DNA from: Rivularia sp. MS3
GTDB lineage: Bacteria; Cyanobacteriota; Cyanobacteriia; Cyanobacteriales; Nostocaceae
NCBI GenBank assembly: GCA_019192545.1
Contig: JAHCMI010000001.1
Location: forward strand, 248,001-312,000
Direction of reading: 5' to 3'
DNA length: 64,000 nt
In this document: positions 8,147 to 16,029 of the stretch, piece by piece
How the letters are laid out: each line of letters opens with the position of its first letter
How positions within the stretch are numbered: the first letter of the stretch is position 1
Notes under the pieces: generated by a model
Told to the model about the DNA's origin: nothing
The model's database searches: none
What the model saw: only the letters and a program-made list of their open reading frames with translations
Made by a program: the position numbers and the translations under genes

Positions 8147-9679
8147 TTAAGCGGTTTCTCTTGTAGTACGAGTAGATTTGTCGCCCACTTTTGCAAAACG
8201 ACCCCACTCCACTTGCTCTTCCATGTCAGCATCAACACCAGCAAATACATCTCGGTAAATTGTCCGAGAACCATGCCAAATGTGACCGAAGAAGAACAAT
8301 AGCGCGAATACAGCATGTCCGTATGTAAACCAACCTCTAGGACTGGTACGGAATACACCGTCAGAATTTAAAGTTTCGGTATCAAATTCAAACGGTTCGC
8401 CCAACTGAGCTTTACGAGCGTATTCTTTAACTTTTACTGGGTCAGTAAAGGTTTGACCGTCAAGGTCTCCACCGTAGAAGCTTACAGTTACACCAGTTTG
8501 CTCGAAACTGTATTTAGATTCTGCACGACGGAAGGGGATGTCAGCACGGACAACACCATCAGCATCAGTAAGAATCACGGGGAATGTTTCAAAGAAGTTA
8601 GGAAGACGACGCACGTCTAGAACGCGACCTTCACCATCTTTAAATACAGGGTGTCCCAACCAAGAAACGGCTATACCGTCACCTTTATCCATCTGACCGG
8701 TACGGAATAAACCACCTTTTGCGGGGCTATTACCTACATAGTCGTAGAAAGCTAGTTTTTCAGGTATTCTCGACCAAGCTTGTTCTAAATTTTCACCGTT
8801 GGCAAGACTAGCTTGGACGCGGCGGTCAATTTCTTGATGATAGTAATTTTGGTCCCATTGATAACGAGTAGGGCCAAACAATTCTACAGGAGTAGTCGCG
8901 CTACCGTACCACATGGTACCGGCAACTACGAACGCTGCAAAAAATACTGCTGCAATAGAACTTGATAGTACGGTTTCGATGTTACCCATCCGTAGGGCTT
9001 TATAAAGCCTTTCGGGAGGTCGTACAGTCAAGTGGAACAAACCAGCGATAATTCCGACAATACCAGCAGCGATGTGGTGAGCTACTACTCCGCCAGGATT
9101 GAACGGGTTAAAACCTGCCGGTCCCCATTCCGGGGCTACTGCTTCAATGTGACCCGTTAATCCATAGGGGTCAGAAATCCACATTCCTGGGCCAAATAAG
9201 CCGGTTAAGTGGAAAGCACCAAAACCGAAGCAAAGAAGACCGGATAAGAAAAGGTGGATACCAAACATTTTTGGTAAATCCAAAGCGGGTTCGCCAGTAC
9301 GGGGGTCTTGGAACAATTCCAAATCCCAATAAACCCAGTGCCATACGGCAGCTAAGAATAATAAACCAGATAGAACGATGTGAGCTGCTGCTACACCTTC
9401 AAATGACCAGAAACCAGGATCGCCGGTAGGATTGCCAGTAACACTCCAACCACCCCAAGATTCGACAACACCCAAACGTGCCATAAAGGGAAGTACAAAC
9501 ATTCCCTGCCGCCACATTGGATTTAAAACGGGGTCTGAAGGATCGAAAATAGCTAGTTCGTATAAAGCCATCGAACCAGCCCAGCCTGCTACTAAGGCTG
9601 TGTGCATTAAATGTACAGAAATAAGCCGTCCTGGATCGTTCAGAACGACTGTATGTACTCGGTACCAGGGTAGTCCCAT
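8147..9679 (-). CDS. psbB: Photosystem II chlorophyll-binding protein CP47
   Basis: 510 residues, full family length. CP47 is the inner antenna that passes excitation to the PSII reaction centre. The N terminus [19 protein letters not shown] is diagnostic. Six membrane helices carry chlorophyll-ligating histidines (for example [54 protein letters not shown]). The large lumenal loop lies between helices five and six. A strong Shine-Dalgarno GAGGAGG lies about 10 bases before the ATG at 9679. The gene is followed by psbT. The short C-terminal tail is typical. No anomalies were seen. Confidence 0.98.
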   Translation of the reverse strand: MGLPWYRVHTVVLNDPGRLISVHLMHTALVAGWAGSMALYELAIFDPSDPVLNPMWRQGMFVLPFMARLGVVESWGGWSVTGNPTGDPGFWSFEGVAAAHIVLSGLLFLAAVWHWVYWDLELFQDPRTGEPALDLPKMFGIHLFLSGLLCFGFGAFHLTGLFGPGMWISDPYGLTGHIEAVAPEWGPAGFNPFNPGGVVAHHIAAGIVGIIAGLFHLTVRPPERLYKALRMGNIETVLSSSIAAVFFAAFVVAGTMWYGSATTPVELFGPTRYQWDQNYYHQEIDRRVQASLANGENLEQAWSRIPEKLAFYDYVGNSPAKGGLFRTGQMDKGDGIAVSWLGHPVFKDGEGRVLDVRRLPNFFETFPVILTDADGVVRADIPFRRAESKYSFEQTGVTVSFYGGDLDGQTFTDPVKVKEYARKAQLGEPFEFDTETLNSDGVFRTSPRGWFTYGHAVFALLFFFGHIWHGSRTIYRDVFAGVDADMEEQVEWGRFAKVGDKSTRTTRETA

Positions 9680-10483
9680 CGACTACGCTCCTCCTCGATG
9701 AATTATGTTTACAAACGATTTCGGAATGAGTTTTTGTTATTAGCAAATTTTGATTTTTGCATTAAGCGTATCTTAAGAAAAAAGAAACGCAGTCTTTGAA
9801 CATGGCACAACCTGAAAGTGAAACAACTTTCACTAAGGTCGAAATTGCCATGTAAAAATGAGAATGTTTTAAAAAGTGTAACTATTGATGGAACTGTTTG
9901 CAAGAGTGTTAACAGCAGCCTTGACAGCGATATGTGGTAACACCAGCTTAGAAGAGAATACTTAAAAGTAATTGTTAATATGAGTTGATACAGCCTGTAG
10001 AAGTGCTAATTTTCGTTGCATATCTCGCAAAAAAGCAAATTTTCTTTACTGCTTCGTAACTAAGTGCTATTACTTATGCGGAGTGTATTATAAATTCAAG
10101 ATAATCGGCGATCGCAAAATCTTCTGTTTAATTTCAAATTTTTTTCAGCTAGCTTGCAGCCTGAAGCGATTATTTATATAAAGTAGAATCAAGCAGAGCA
10201 TTCAAAGTGTGCAATCTAGTATTGTGATTTTGAGGGATTTTGATGCCTGTTACTTCATGCTGCACGAACCTCCACAAGGTAATTACGACTTATTAGGCCT
10301 AAGCCTTACGTGCAGGATGAAATTTTCAGGGATTTCGGATTGGAAAATCTAGATTATTGGTATCTAAAAGTTATTCGGCTTCTAAAATTAGTTTGATAGG
10401 TCTTCGTTAAATGCGAGAGGAGCAAACAACGAAGATATTGATGAGGCATCAACTAAAATTAAAAATCCACTTGAAGAACGATA
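9680..10483. other. Upstream region of psbB
   Basis: About 0.8 kb without a convincing gene; the small frame at 9709-9903 has no gene character. It contains a HIP1 octamer near 10108. A long 5' region for psbB is plausible, but no promoter could be placed. Nothing resembling a tRNA was seen. Confidence 0.5.
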
Positions 10484-10819
10484 TTACTTTACAACTGAAT
10501 GCATATCTTGCAGTTGGCATTTAGCAGAAGCATTTCCCAAACGTTCGATGACTTGTTCGGCGCTAATCAAACGCTTTAAAACCACTTGCCCTATATTTTG
10601 AGGTGGGGTTTCTCTGGCAGCAGATAATGCTGGCTGCACTTCCACGGTGACAATGGCTTCCTCTACTTGATAAAGCCACATAATTTGATTATCTTCCACC
10701 AAACAAAGATTTAATCGTTCAATTTCTGGATGCCGTCGCCATGCTGACACCTGCCAAAGCCCATCGAATGCCCATACCCTTCCAACTTTCCAACCATCGG
10801 ACAAGAAAAAATATTTCAC
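10484..10819 (-). CDS. Conserved cyanobacterial hypothetical protein, 111 aa
   Basis: The reading frame starts with GTG at 10819 (MKYFFLSDGWKVGRVW). The N-terminal half looks like a small beta-rich domain (AWRRHPEIERLNLCLVEDN, IMWLYQVEEAIVTVEV), then a proline-containing linker and a short helical segment (VVLKRLISAEQVIERLG). I recognise the general pattern from other cyanobacterial genomes, where it is annotated only as hypothetical. It has no signal peptide or membrane segment. It lies upstream of psbB on the same strand but 0.8 kb away, so an operon is unlikely. Confidence 0.65.
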   Translation of the reverse strand: MKYFFLSDGWKVGRVWAFDGLWQVSAWRRHPEIERLNLCLVEDNQIMWLYQVEEAIVTVEVQPALSAARETPPQNIGQVVLKRLISAEQVIERLGNASAKCQLQDMHSVVK

Positions 10820-11533
10820 GTTTAATATCCCGATAAAGAGTTTAATAACAGGTCAAAGGTCAAAGTTCAAAGGTTAAATAGAATTTATACCTTTGTTTCT
10901 AAGAAGCTATAGGATTACTCCGCAGATTTTTGTTAGCGCAGCGTGCCCAGAGGGCATAAAACACGTAGGGGAGGCAGATTGGGAGGACACTGCGTTGCGG
11001 AGGTTCCCGCAGTACGAGCAAGTGTCCGGGTGTGGATTTTCCTCCCCCAATACTGCCGTTGTGTTGTTTGCTGCGCGCAACGCACCATCATATATACATT
11101 TCGGTGCGCTCACGGCTGAAGCCATAACACACCCTACAAGTACTTAATTGTTTTCAATATTCAAACCGGATTCCTATAGTTTTAAGAAAGCATCTATAAA
11201 TCCATTTAGCTGACGAGACGACTTATTAACTGCTGCTCGTCAACATAATAGGAACAATTAGACCCGAGAAAAGCTTATCAAACCTCTTGTCACTAAGTTG
11301 GTAGTTTAAGATAAATTTCTTTGCTTTTAATATTTTTTATCGAAAAAATTTAATTAGGGAGATTAAGGAATCAGGAAATAAAGAGAAAAGTAAAAGAAAA
11401 ATAAATTAATAATTACTCTTCATTGCTTACTGTTTTAGTTTTTACTTTAAATAAAGTAGAGATATCGTTAAACATATAGTAAAATATCTCACCGCTTATT
11501 TTGATTTACCAAGTTTACTAACTTAATGATGCT
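10820..11533. other. Intergenic repeat-bearing region
   Basis: No gene. The frames at 10893-11147 (plus) and 10907-11125 (minus) fall in repeat sequence. It contains GGTCAAA/GGTTAAA heptamers (10853-10880). A GC-rich mosaic at about 10937-11135 includes GCGTTGCGGAGGTTCCCG, shared with 19116-19260. An inverted pair TGACGAG/CTCGTCA lies at about 11211-11240. The last 250 bp before the binding-protein gene are AT-rich. Confidence 0.6.
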
Positions 11534-13174
11534 ATGAGTCTGTTTTCCTTGTCTATAAGACGGTGGGGGCGAATTCGGCTAGTATTCTCCCTGTTGTGCA
11601 TGTGTGTATTATTGGTATCTAGTTGCGCTAGCAGTCAAATTTCAAATCCGTCTGCTTCTGCTTCTGGAAATAATCGGATTACTATCGGAACTACAGCTAA
11701 ACCGCGTACTCTCGATCCTGCGGATGCTTACGAATTGTCTTCGCTGTCGCTGGTGTACAACATGAGCGATCGCCTTTACACCTACGAACCCGGAAGTACA
11801 GAACTCAAGCCGGAACTAGCTACGGCTTTACCTACAGTTAGCGAGGATGGTTTAACTTATACTATTCCGATTCGCAAAGGTGTGGTGTATCACGATGGTG
11901 CCAAGTTTGATGCGAAGGCGATGGAATTTAGTTTGCGTCGCTTTATCGAAAATAATGGTAAACCATCTTTTTTACTTTCCGATAGCGTGGAATCGGTGAA
12001 AGCTACAGGAGATTATGAATTAACTATCAAATTAAAACAGCCTTTTGCAGCTTTTCCTTCATTGTTGGCTTTTTCTGGAGTGCCTGCGGTTTCTCCTAAA
12101 GCTTATGAAATTGGTGAAGGAAAGTTTGAGCCAAATAAATTTATTGGAACGGGACCTTATAAATTAGCCAAATATGGCACAGATTCGCTGATATTTGAAG
12201 TCTTCGATAAATATTGGGGAGAAAAACCGGCAAATAATGGTGTAACCGTACAGATTCTCAGCAGCGGAGTGAATTTGTACAATAATTTCCGCAAACAAGG
12301 TGTAGATATTGCTTATGTGAGTTTAGATCCAGACCAAATTACCAGTCTGGAGAAAATGTCCCGAGAAGGTAAATGGTTAGCAATCCCCAATGAAGGCAGC
12401 GTCGTTAGTTATTTAACGCTAAATCGCAACCAGAAACCTTTAGATAAAGTAGAAGTTAGACAAGCCATTGCTGCGATGATTGACCGCGAGTTGATTTATG
12501 ACAGAGTATTATACGGTCAAGCAGAATCAGTATATAGCATGATTCCCACAACTTTTGATGTTTACGAACCAGTATTTAAAGAAAAATACGGTAAAGGTGG
12601 TAATGCACAAAAAGCCAAAGAATTATTGAGAAAGGCAGGTTTCTCTCAAGATAATCCCGCAGTAGTAGAAGTTTGGTATCCATCGGGTTCCGCACCTCGG
12701 AGTTTAACAGCTTTGGTTTTGAAAGCTTTAGCCAAGAAAACAATGGATGGGATGTTGGTATTTGATATACATACCGTTGAATCTACATCCGCTTTCAAAA
12801 ATATTGGTAAAGGATTATATCCAGGATTTTTACTAAGTTGGTATCCCGATTATTTAGATGCAGATAACTATATTCAGCCGTTTTTATCTTGCGAAAAAGG
12901 TTCTGTAGAAAAAGGCTGTGAGGAAGGAGGAAGTCAAACCCAAGGTTCTTTCTTTTATAGTCAGAGAATGAACGAATTAATTAACCAAGAACGTAAAGAG
13001 CAAAATCCGGAGAAACGTAAAGCAATCTTTGACGAAATTCAAGAAATACTATCGGAAGAAGTTCCTTACGTTCCCTTATGGCAAAGTAAAGATTATGTAT
13101 TTGCTCAAAATGGGATTACTGGCGTGGGATTAGATGCTACTCAAAATTTGATATATCGGAATATTAAAAAATAG
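11534..13174 (+). CDS. ABC transporter substrate-binding lipoprotein, peptide/nickel (DppA/OppA) family
   Basis: 546 residues. The N terminus has basic residues, a hydrophobic core and the lipobox VSSC with the lipidated cysteine at residue 31, so it is a membrane-anchored lipoprotein. The body is SBP family 5: TIGTTAKPRTLDPADAYE at the start of the mature domain, FSLRRFIENNG, FIGTGPYKLAKY (the family's typical GTGPY motif), and a C-terminal EVPYVPLWQSKDYVF. It would present oligopeptides or a similar ligand to a permease. The matching permease gene follows at 13435 across 260 bp of repeats. No ATPase or second permease gene is adjacent, so the system must be completed from elsewhere. Confidence 0.9.
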   Translation: MSLFSLSIRRWGRIRLVFSLLCMCVLLVSSCASSQISNPSASASGNNRITIGTTAKPRTLDPADAYELSSLSLVYNMSDRLYTYEPGSTELKPELATALPTVSEDGLTYTIPIRKGVVYHDGAKFDAKAMEFSLRRFIENNGKPSFLLSDSVESVKATGDYELTIKLKQPFAAFPSLLAFSGVPAVSPKAYEIGEGKFEPNKFIGTGPYKLAKYGTDSLIFEVFDKYWGEKPANNGVTVQILSSGVNLYNNFRKQGVDIAYVSLDPDQITSLEKMSREGKWLAIPNEGSVVSYLTLNRNQKPLDKVEVRQAIAAMIDRELIYDRVLYGQAESVYSMIPTTFDVYEPVFKEKYGKGGNAQKAKELLRKAGFSQDNPAVVEVWYPSGSAPRSLTALVLKALAKKTMDGMLVFDIHTVESTSAFKNIGKGLYPGFLLSWYPDYLDADNYIQPFLSCEKGSVEKGCEEGGSQTQGSFFYSQRMNELINQERKEQNPEKRKAIFDEIQEILSEEVPYVPLWQSKDYVFAQNGITGVGLDATQNLIYRNIKK

Positions 13175-13434
13175 GGAATTGGGGATTGGGCATGGGGCAT
13201 GGGGAATAAGGAATTGTTAATCAGTAAAACTAAACCATCCCCGCCGACGGTTGTAAACCGCCGTCTAATAGCAAAAGTCCTCTAAAAGAGGACTGAATAA
13301 AGTTGAAATATGTAAATATTGTTTTTGATTAAAAGTAAATAACTAATATTTTCAAAAAAACAAATTACCAATAACCAATCCCCTATGCCCAATCCCCATT
13401 CCTAACTCCTAACTCATAACTCCTAACTAAAATT
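13175..13434. repeat. Intergenic repeats: STRRs plus family B copy 2
   Basis: GGGGATTGGGCATGGGGCAT-type heptamers are followed by a family B double hairpin. This is GACGG..CCGTC, then CTAATAGCAAAAGTCC and AGTCCTCT/AGAGGACT, 13244-13294. An AACTCCT/CCTAACT heptamer series runs up to the permease start. Confidence 0.7.
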
Positions 13435-14460
13435 ATGTCCAGATCAAAAGCTTTAGCGTATTACGTTACGACTCGTTTGTTGCTGGCTCCGCTGCAAATT
13501 CTAACTATTATTACGATTGTTTTTCTATTACTTAGAGCGACACCAGGTGACCCGGTTGATGCTATTTTGGGTGGACGTGCGCCGGAAAGTGCGAAGGAAG
13601 AATTACGCACGCAATTGGGTTTAGATTTACCTTTGTGGATGCAATATTTTAGATACTTGGGTAAGTTGTTGGTGTTTGATATGGGGGAATCTATAACCAG
13701 TCGCGGGGAGCAGGTTTGGAAGATTATTTGGGATTATTTTCCAGCTACGGCAGAATTAGCAATATTTGGAATTATATTTGCTGTGGTTATTGGTATTGGT
13801 GTGGGTGTAATTTCGGCTTCTCGTCCGGGTACTAAGCTCGATTTGGGGGGGAGATTATTCGGTACTATTACTTATGCAATGCCAATGTTTTGGGCGGGAA
13901 TGATACTACAGTTAATCTTCGCTGTTTGGTTGGGTTGGTTTCCTTTGGGAACAAGATTTCCGGCTACGATGGATGCACCGAAAACTTTGACTGGATTGTA
14001 TACGATAGATAGTCTTTTAACTTTTAATTTCGGTTCACTTTTCACAGCTTTAACATATATCATTCTACCTAGCTTTACTCTGGGATTATTGCTGAGCGGT
14101 ATTTTTGAGCGGATTGTGCGGGTAAATTTGACGCAAACAATGCAGTCGGATTATGTGGAAGCAGCAAGAGCGAGGGGAATTCAAGAAAGAAAGATTTTGA
14201 TTTCTCACGCTTTGAGAAATGCTTTAATTCCGGTGATTACAGTGTTGGGATTAACCTTTGCTTCATTGCTTGGTGGTGCGGTATTAACCGAAGTAACATT
14301 TTCCTGGCCGGGATTGGCTAATAGGTTGTTTCAAGGAATTAGCGAAAGGGATTATCCCACCGTGCAGGGAATCATGATATTTTTCGGGACAATAGTTGTT
14401 ATAGCGAGTATTTTGATTGATATTTTGAATGCTTATGTCGATCCGAGGATTCGGTATTAG
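13435..14460 (+). CDS. ABC transporter permease, DppB/OppB family
   Basis: 341 residues with six predicted membrane helices. The first is near residues 12-32 (ILTIITIVFLLLRATPGDP, a family hallmark at the end of helix one). The cytoplasmic EAA loop that docks on the ATPase is seen as EAARARGIQERKILISHALRNA, followed by LIPVITVLG. The C terminus ILIDILNAYVDPRIRY is standard for the DppB branch. It would form half of the membrane channel for the binding protein just upstream. The usual partners DppC, DppD and DppF are missing here: the next gene is on the other strand. A common cyanobacterial pattern of scattered peptide-transporter genes would explain this. Confidence 0.9.
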   Translation: MSRSKALAYYVTTRLLLAPLQILTIITIVFLLLRATPGDPVDAILGGRAPESAKEELRTQLGLDLPLWMQYFRYLGKLLVFDMGESITSRGEQVWKIIWDYFPATAELAIFGIIFAVVIGIGVGVISASRPGTKLDLGGRLFGTITYAMPMFWAGMILQLIFAVWLGWFPLGTRFPATMDAPKTLTGLYTIDSLLTFNFGSLFTALTYIILPSFTLGLLLSGIFERIVRVNLTQTMQSDYVEAARARGIQERKILISHALRNALIPVITVLGLTFASLLGGAVLTEVTFSWPGLANRLFQGISERDYPTVQGIMIFFGTIVVIASILIDILNAYVDPRIRY

Positions 14461-14479
14461 GTAATTGGTAATTGGTAAT

Positions 14480-14512
14480 CGTAGGGTGTGTTATCGCGGA
14501 GCGTAACGCACC
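14480..14512. repeat. GTAGGGTGTGTTA...TAACGCACC repeat, copy 1
   Basis: GTAGGGTGTGTTATCGCGGA then GCGTAACGCACC, an imperfect inverted repeat, downstream of the permease. The same 32 bp recur at 62192-62224, and a related inverted arrangement lies at about 62616-62655. Confidence 0.8.
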
Positions 14513-14696
14513 TTATTCCTTATTTAATATTCGACATCTTGTAAATACTGTAAAACTAAAATAAAGTAATTAAATTATGAGTGAGCAAGAAATTATGAAA
14601 AATATTGCCGTAGAAGTATGGAATATGAATATTCTAAACTGAATATAAGAATCTAGCTATTAGCTAGGGATTTTAAATATGCTGCAAGATTTTGTA

Positions 14697-15335
14697 TCAC
14701 CCCAACTCACGAATCGCTTTCAAAACCTGCAACAATTCAACTGCTCGCTGAGATTCCATCAAGTTTAATAATGGCATTATTTGATATGTCGGAGGATTTC
14801 CCTGTTGAATATACACAAATTGATATTCTCTTCCGTTTGTAGTCAAACCCCAAACCGATTCTTGATTTTTCAAACAATCATATGCATAAGTAAGCAATTG
14901 CGGTAAACCAGCCGATACAGCAATTTCACTATTTTTTGATTCAACTACCAAAACCCAAAAATATGTTTTTGCTGCGTTTAATTTTGCTTTATTAACAGCT
15001 AAAATATCCAGCCTTCCGGTAACTTTTGTATCTTCGTCTTCAATAACTATATCTTCAATACTTTCTTCTAAAGCAATTTTTATGGGAGAGCGATAAAAGC
15101 CAGCTAATCGCATTAATGGAAAGACTGTTAACGCTTTTACCAATCCTTCTAAAACTTTACTTTCTATTATGTAATTATCAAAATCCGTGCGAATTTGTAA
15201 TATTTCTTGCCGTTCAAATTCGGTTAAAGGTTGTAAAGATAACAACGATGTGAATGAATCATTGTATTGTCTTTTATAGCCGAAAAGACGGTGGATATCT
15301 CCTATTGATAGGTTTTTACTTTGGAGAATTGCCAT
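14697..15335 (-). CDS. PD-(D/E)XK-like restriction-fold protein
   Basis: 212 residues. A nuclease-type core is visible: GRLDILAVN with the catalytic-type Asp (near residue 108), then after a helix and strand VLVVESKNSE giving the E-x-K pair, then a helix-strand YAYDCLKNQESVWGLTTNGREYQF. This last part resembles the N-terminal domain of type I restriction R subunits and of many stand-alone cyanobacterial proteins. No helicase or specificity subunit is adjacent, so it is not a classical restriction system. It could be a mobile-element or defence remnant, or a domesticated nuclease-fold protein. It stands next to a HicBA module on the same strand, which fits a small accessory patch. Confidence 0.65.
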   Translation of the reverse strand: MAILQSKNLSIGDIHRLFGYKRQYNDSFTSLLSLQPLTEFERQEILQIRTDFDNYIIESKVLEGLVKALTVFPLMRLAGFYRSPIKIALEESIEDIVIEDEDTKVTGRLDILAVNKAKLNAAKTYFWVLVVESKNSEIAVSAGLPQLLTYAYDCLKNQESVWGLTTNGREYQFVYIQQGNPPTYQIMPLLNLMESQRAVELLQVLKAIRELG

Positions 15336-15399
15336 AGGTTTAATTATTTACGTGATTTGCAGCGATCGCACTTCTGTCTCTATTCTTGTAAAAAATAAT

Positions 15400-15609
15400 T
15401 TACGTCAAATCCTCTTCTGTTAAATCAGCGATTTTCATCAATGCTCTTAAAGTTCCAATTTTCAAATCTTGATTTCGATGAACGGGAATAGAAAGTATTT
15501 TGTCAAAATCAGAATTTTGGTAAATGTGATGACTACCTGTAATTCTTTGTAAAATCCAACCTCGCTCTTCAACAATTTTACACAGGCTTTTACCAGAGAT
15601 TGATTTCAT
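15400..15609 (-). CDS. hicA: HicA-family mRNA interferase toxin
   Basis: 69 residues with the dsRBD-like HicA fold. SGKSLCKIVEERGW lies at the start, and the strand ITGSHHIY supplies the catalytic histidine. IPVHRNQDLKIGTLRALMK completes the fold. HicA toxins cut mRNA and tmRNA and stop translation until HicB neutralises them. Its ATG overlaps the TGA of the upstream hicB by four bases (ATGA), showing translational coupling. The order antitoxin first, toxin second is one of the two known arrangements. Confidence 0.88.
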   Translation of the reverse strand: MKSISGKSLCKIVEERGWILQRITGSHHIYQNSDFDKILSIPVHRNQDLKIGTLRALMKIADLTEEDLT

Positions 15610-15809
15610 ACCGCAATCTCGACAATTTGAGCATTTGATTCTAGTTGATGACTGCTATTTGCAACTTCCAACCAGCCTTCTATTGCATCTTTTAAATTAA
15701 TTAATACCTCTTCCATCGTATCACCTTCAGTAATACAACCGGGGAGCGCTGGAACTTCAGCCCAATAACCACCTTCTTCTGCTGGATGAATAATTGCTTT
15801 TATTTTCAT
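15606..15809 (-). CDS. hicB: HicB-family antitoxin
   Basis: 67 residues from the ATG at 15809. A longer frame would begin at TTG 15839, but the family starts at MKIKAIIHPAEEGGYWAEVP. The partly degraded RNase H-like core is seen in GGYWAEVPALPGCITEGDT and EEVLINLKDAIEGWLEV. There is no clear DNA-binding tail after the core, so autoregulation by this protein alone is uncertain. It pairs with the overlapping hicA. A HicBA pair may stabilise a genomic patch or act in stress response. Confidence 0.88.
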   Translation of the reverse strand: MKIKAIIHPAEEGGYWAEVPALPGCITEGDTMEEVLINLKDAIEGWLEVANSSHQLESNAQIVEIAV

Positions 15810-16029
15810 CGTCGGAACGTTTTCTTTACTGATACCCAATTATGCTAACATTTGCAACAGATGAAAGGTTCAAAAGCATCACAATCCCAGATTCAAACAC
15901 CAGGTATTTTCCCCTAATATAAAATCCTACCCCCAAAAAATAATCTCCAAAAAATCCTAATCTAATATCCTTTCTTAACTTAAACCCGTTATAACAATAA
16001 TAAGAAGCTGTAGATGGGGCAACAGTTAG

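Noticed and set aside
9399-9746. 115-codon minus-strand frame overlapping the start of psbB
   Set aside because: Out-of-frame reading of psbB, whose protein is unmistakable.
10893-11147. Open frames on both strands (84 and 72 codons)
   Set aside because: They lie in a repeat mosaic shared with 19116 and 62390 and have no protein-like composition.
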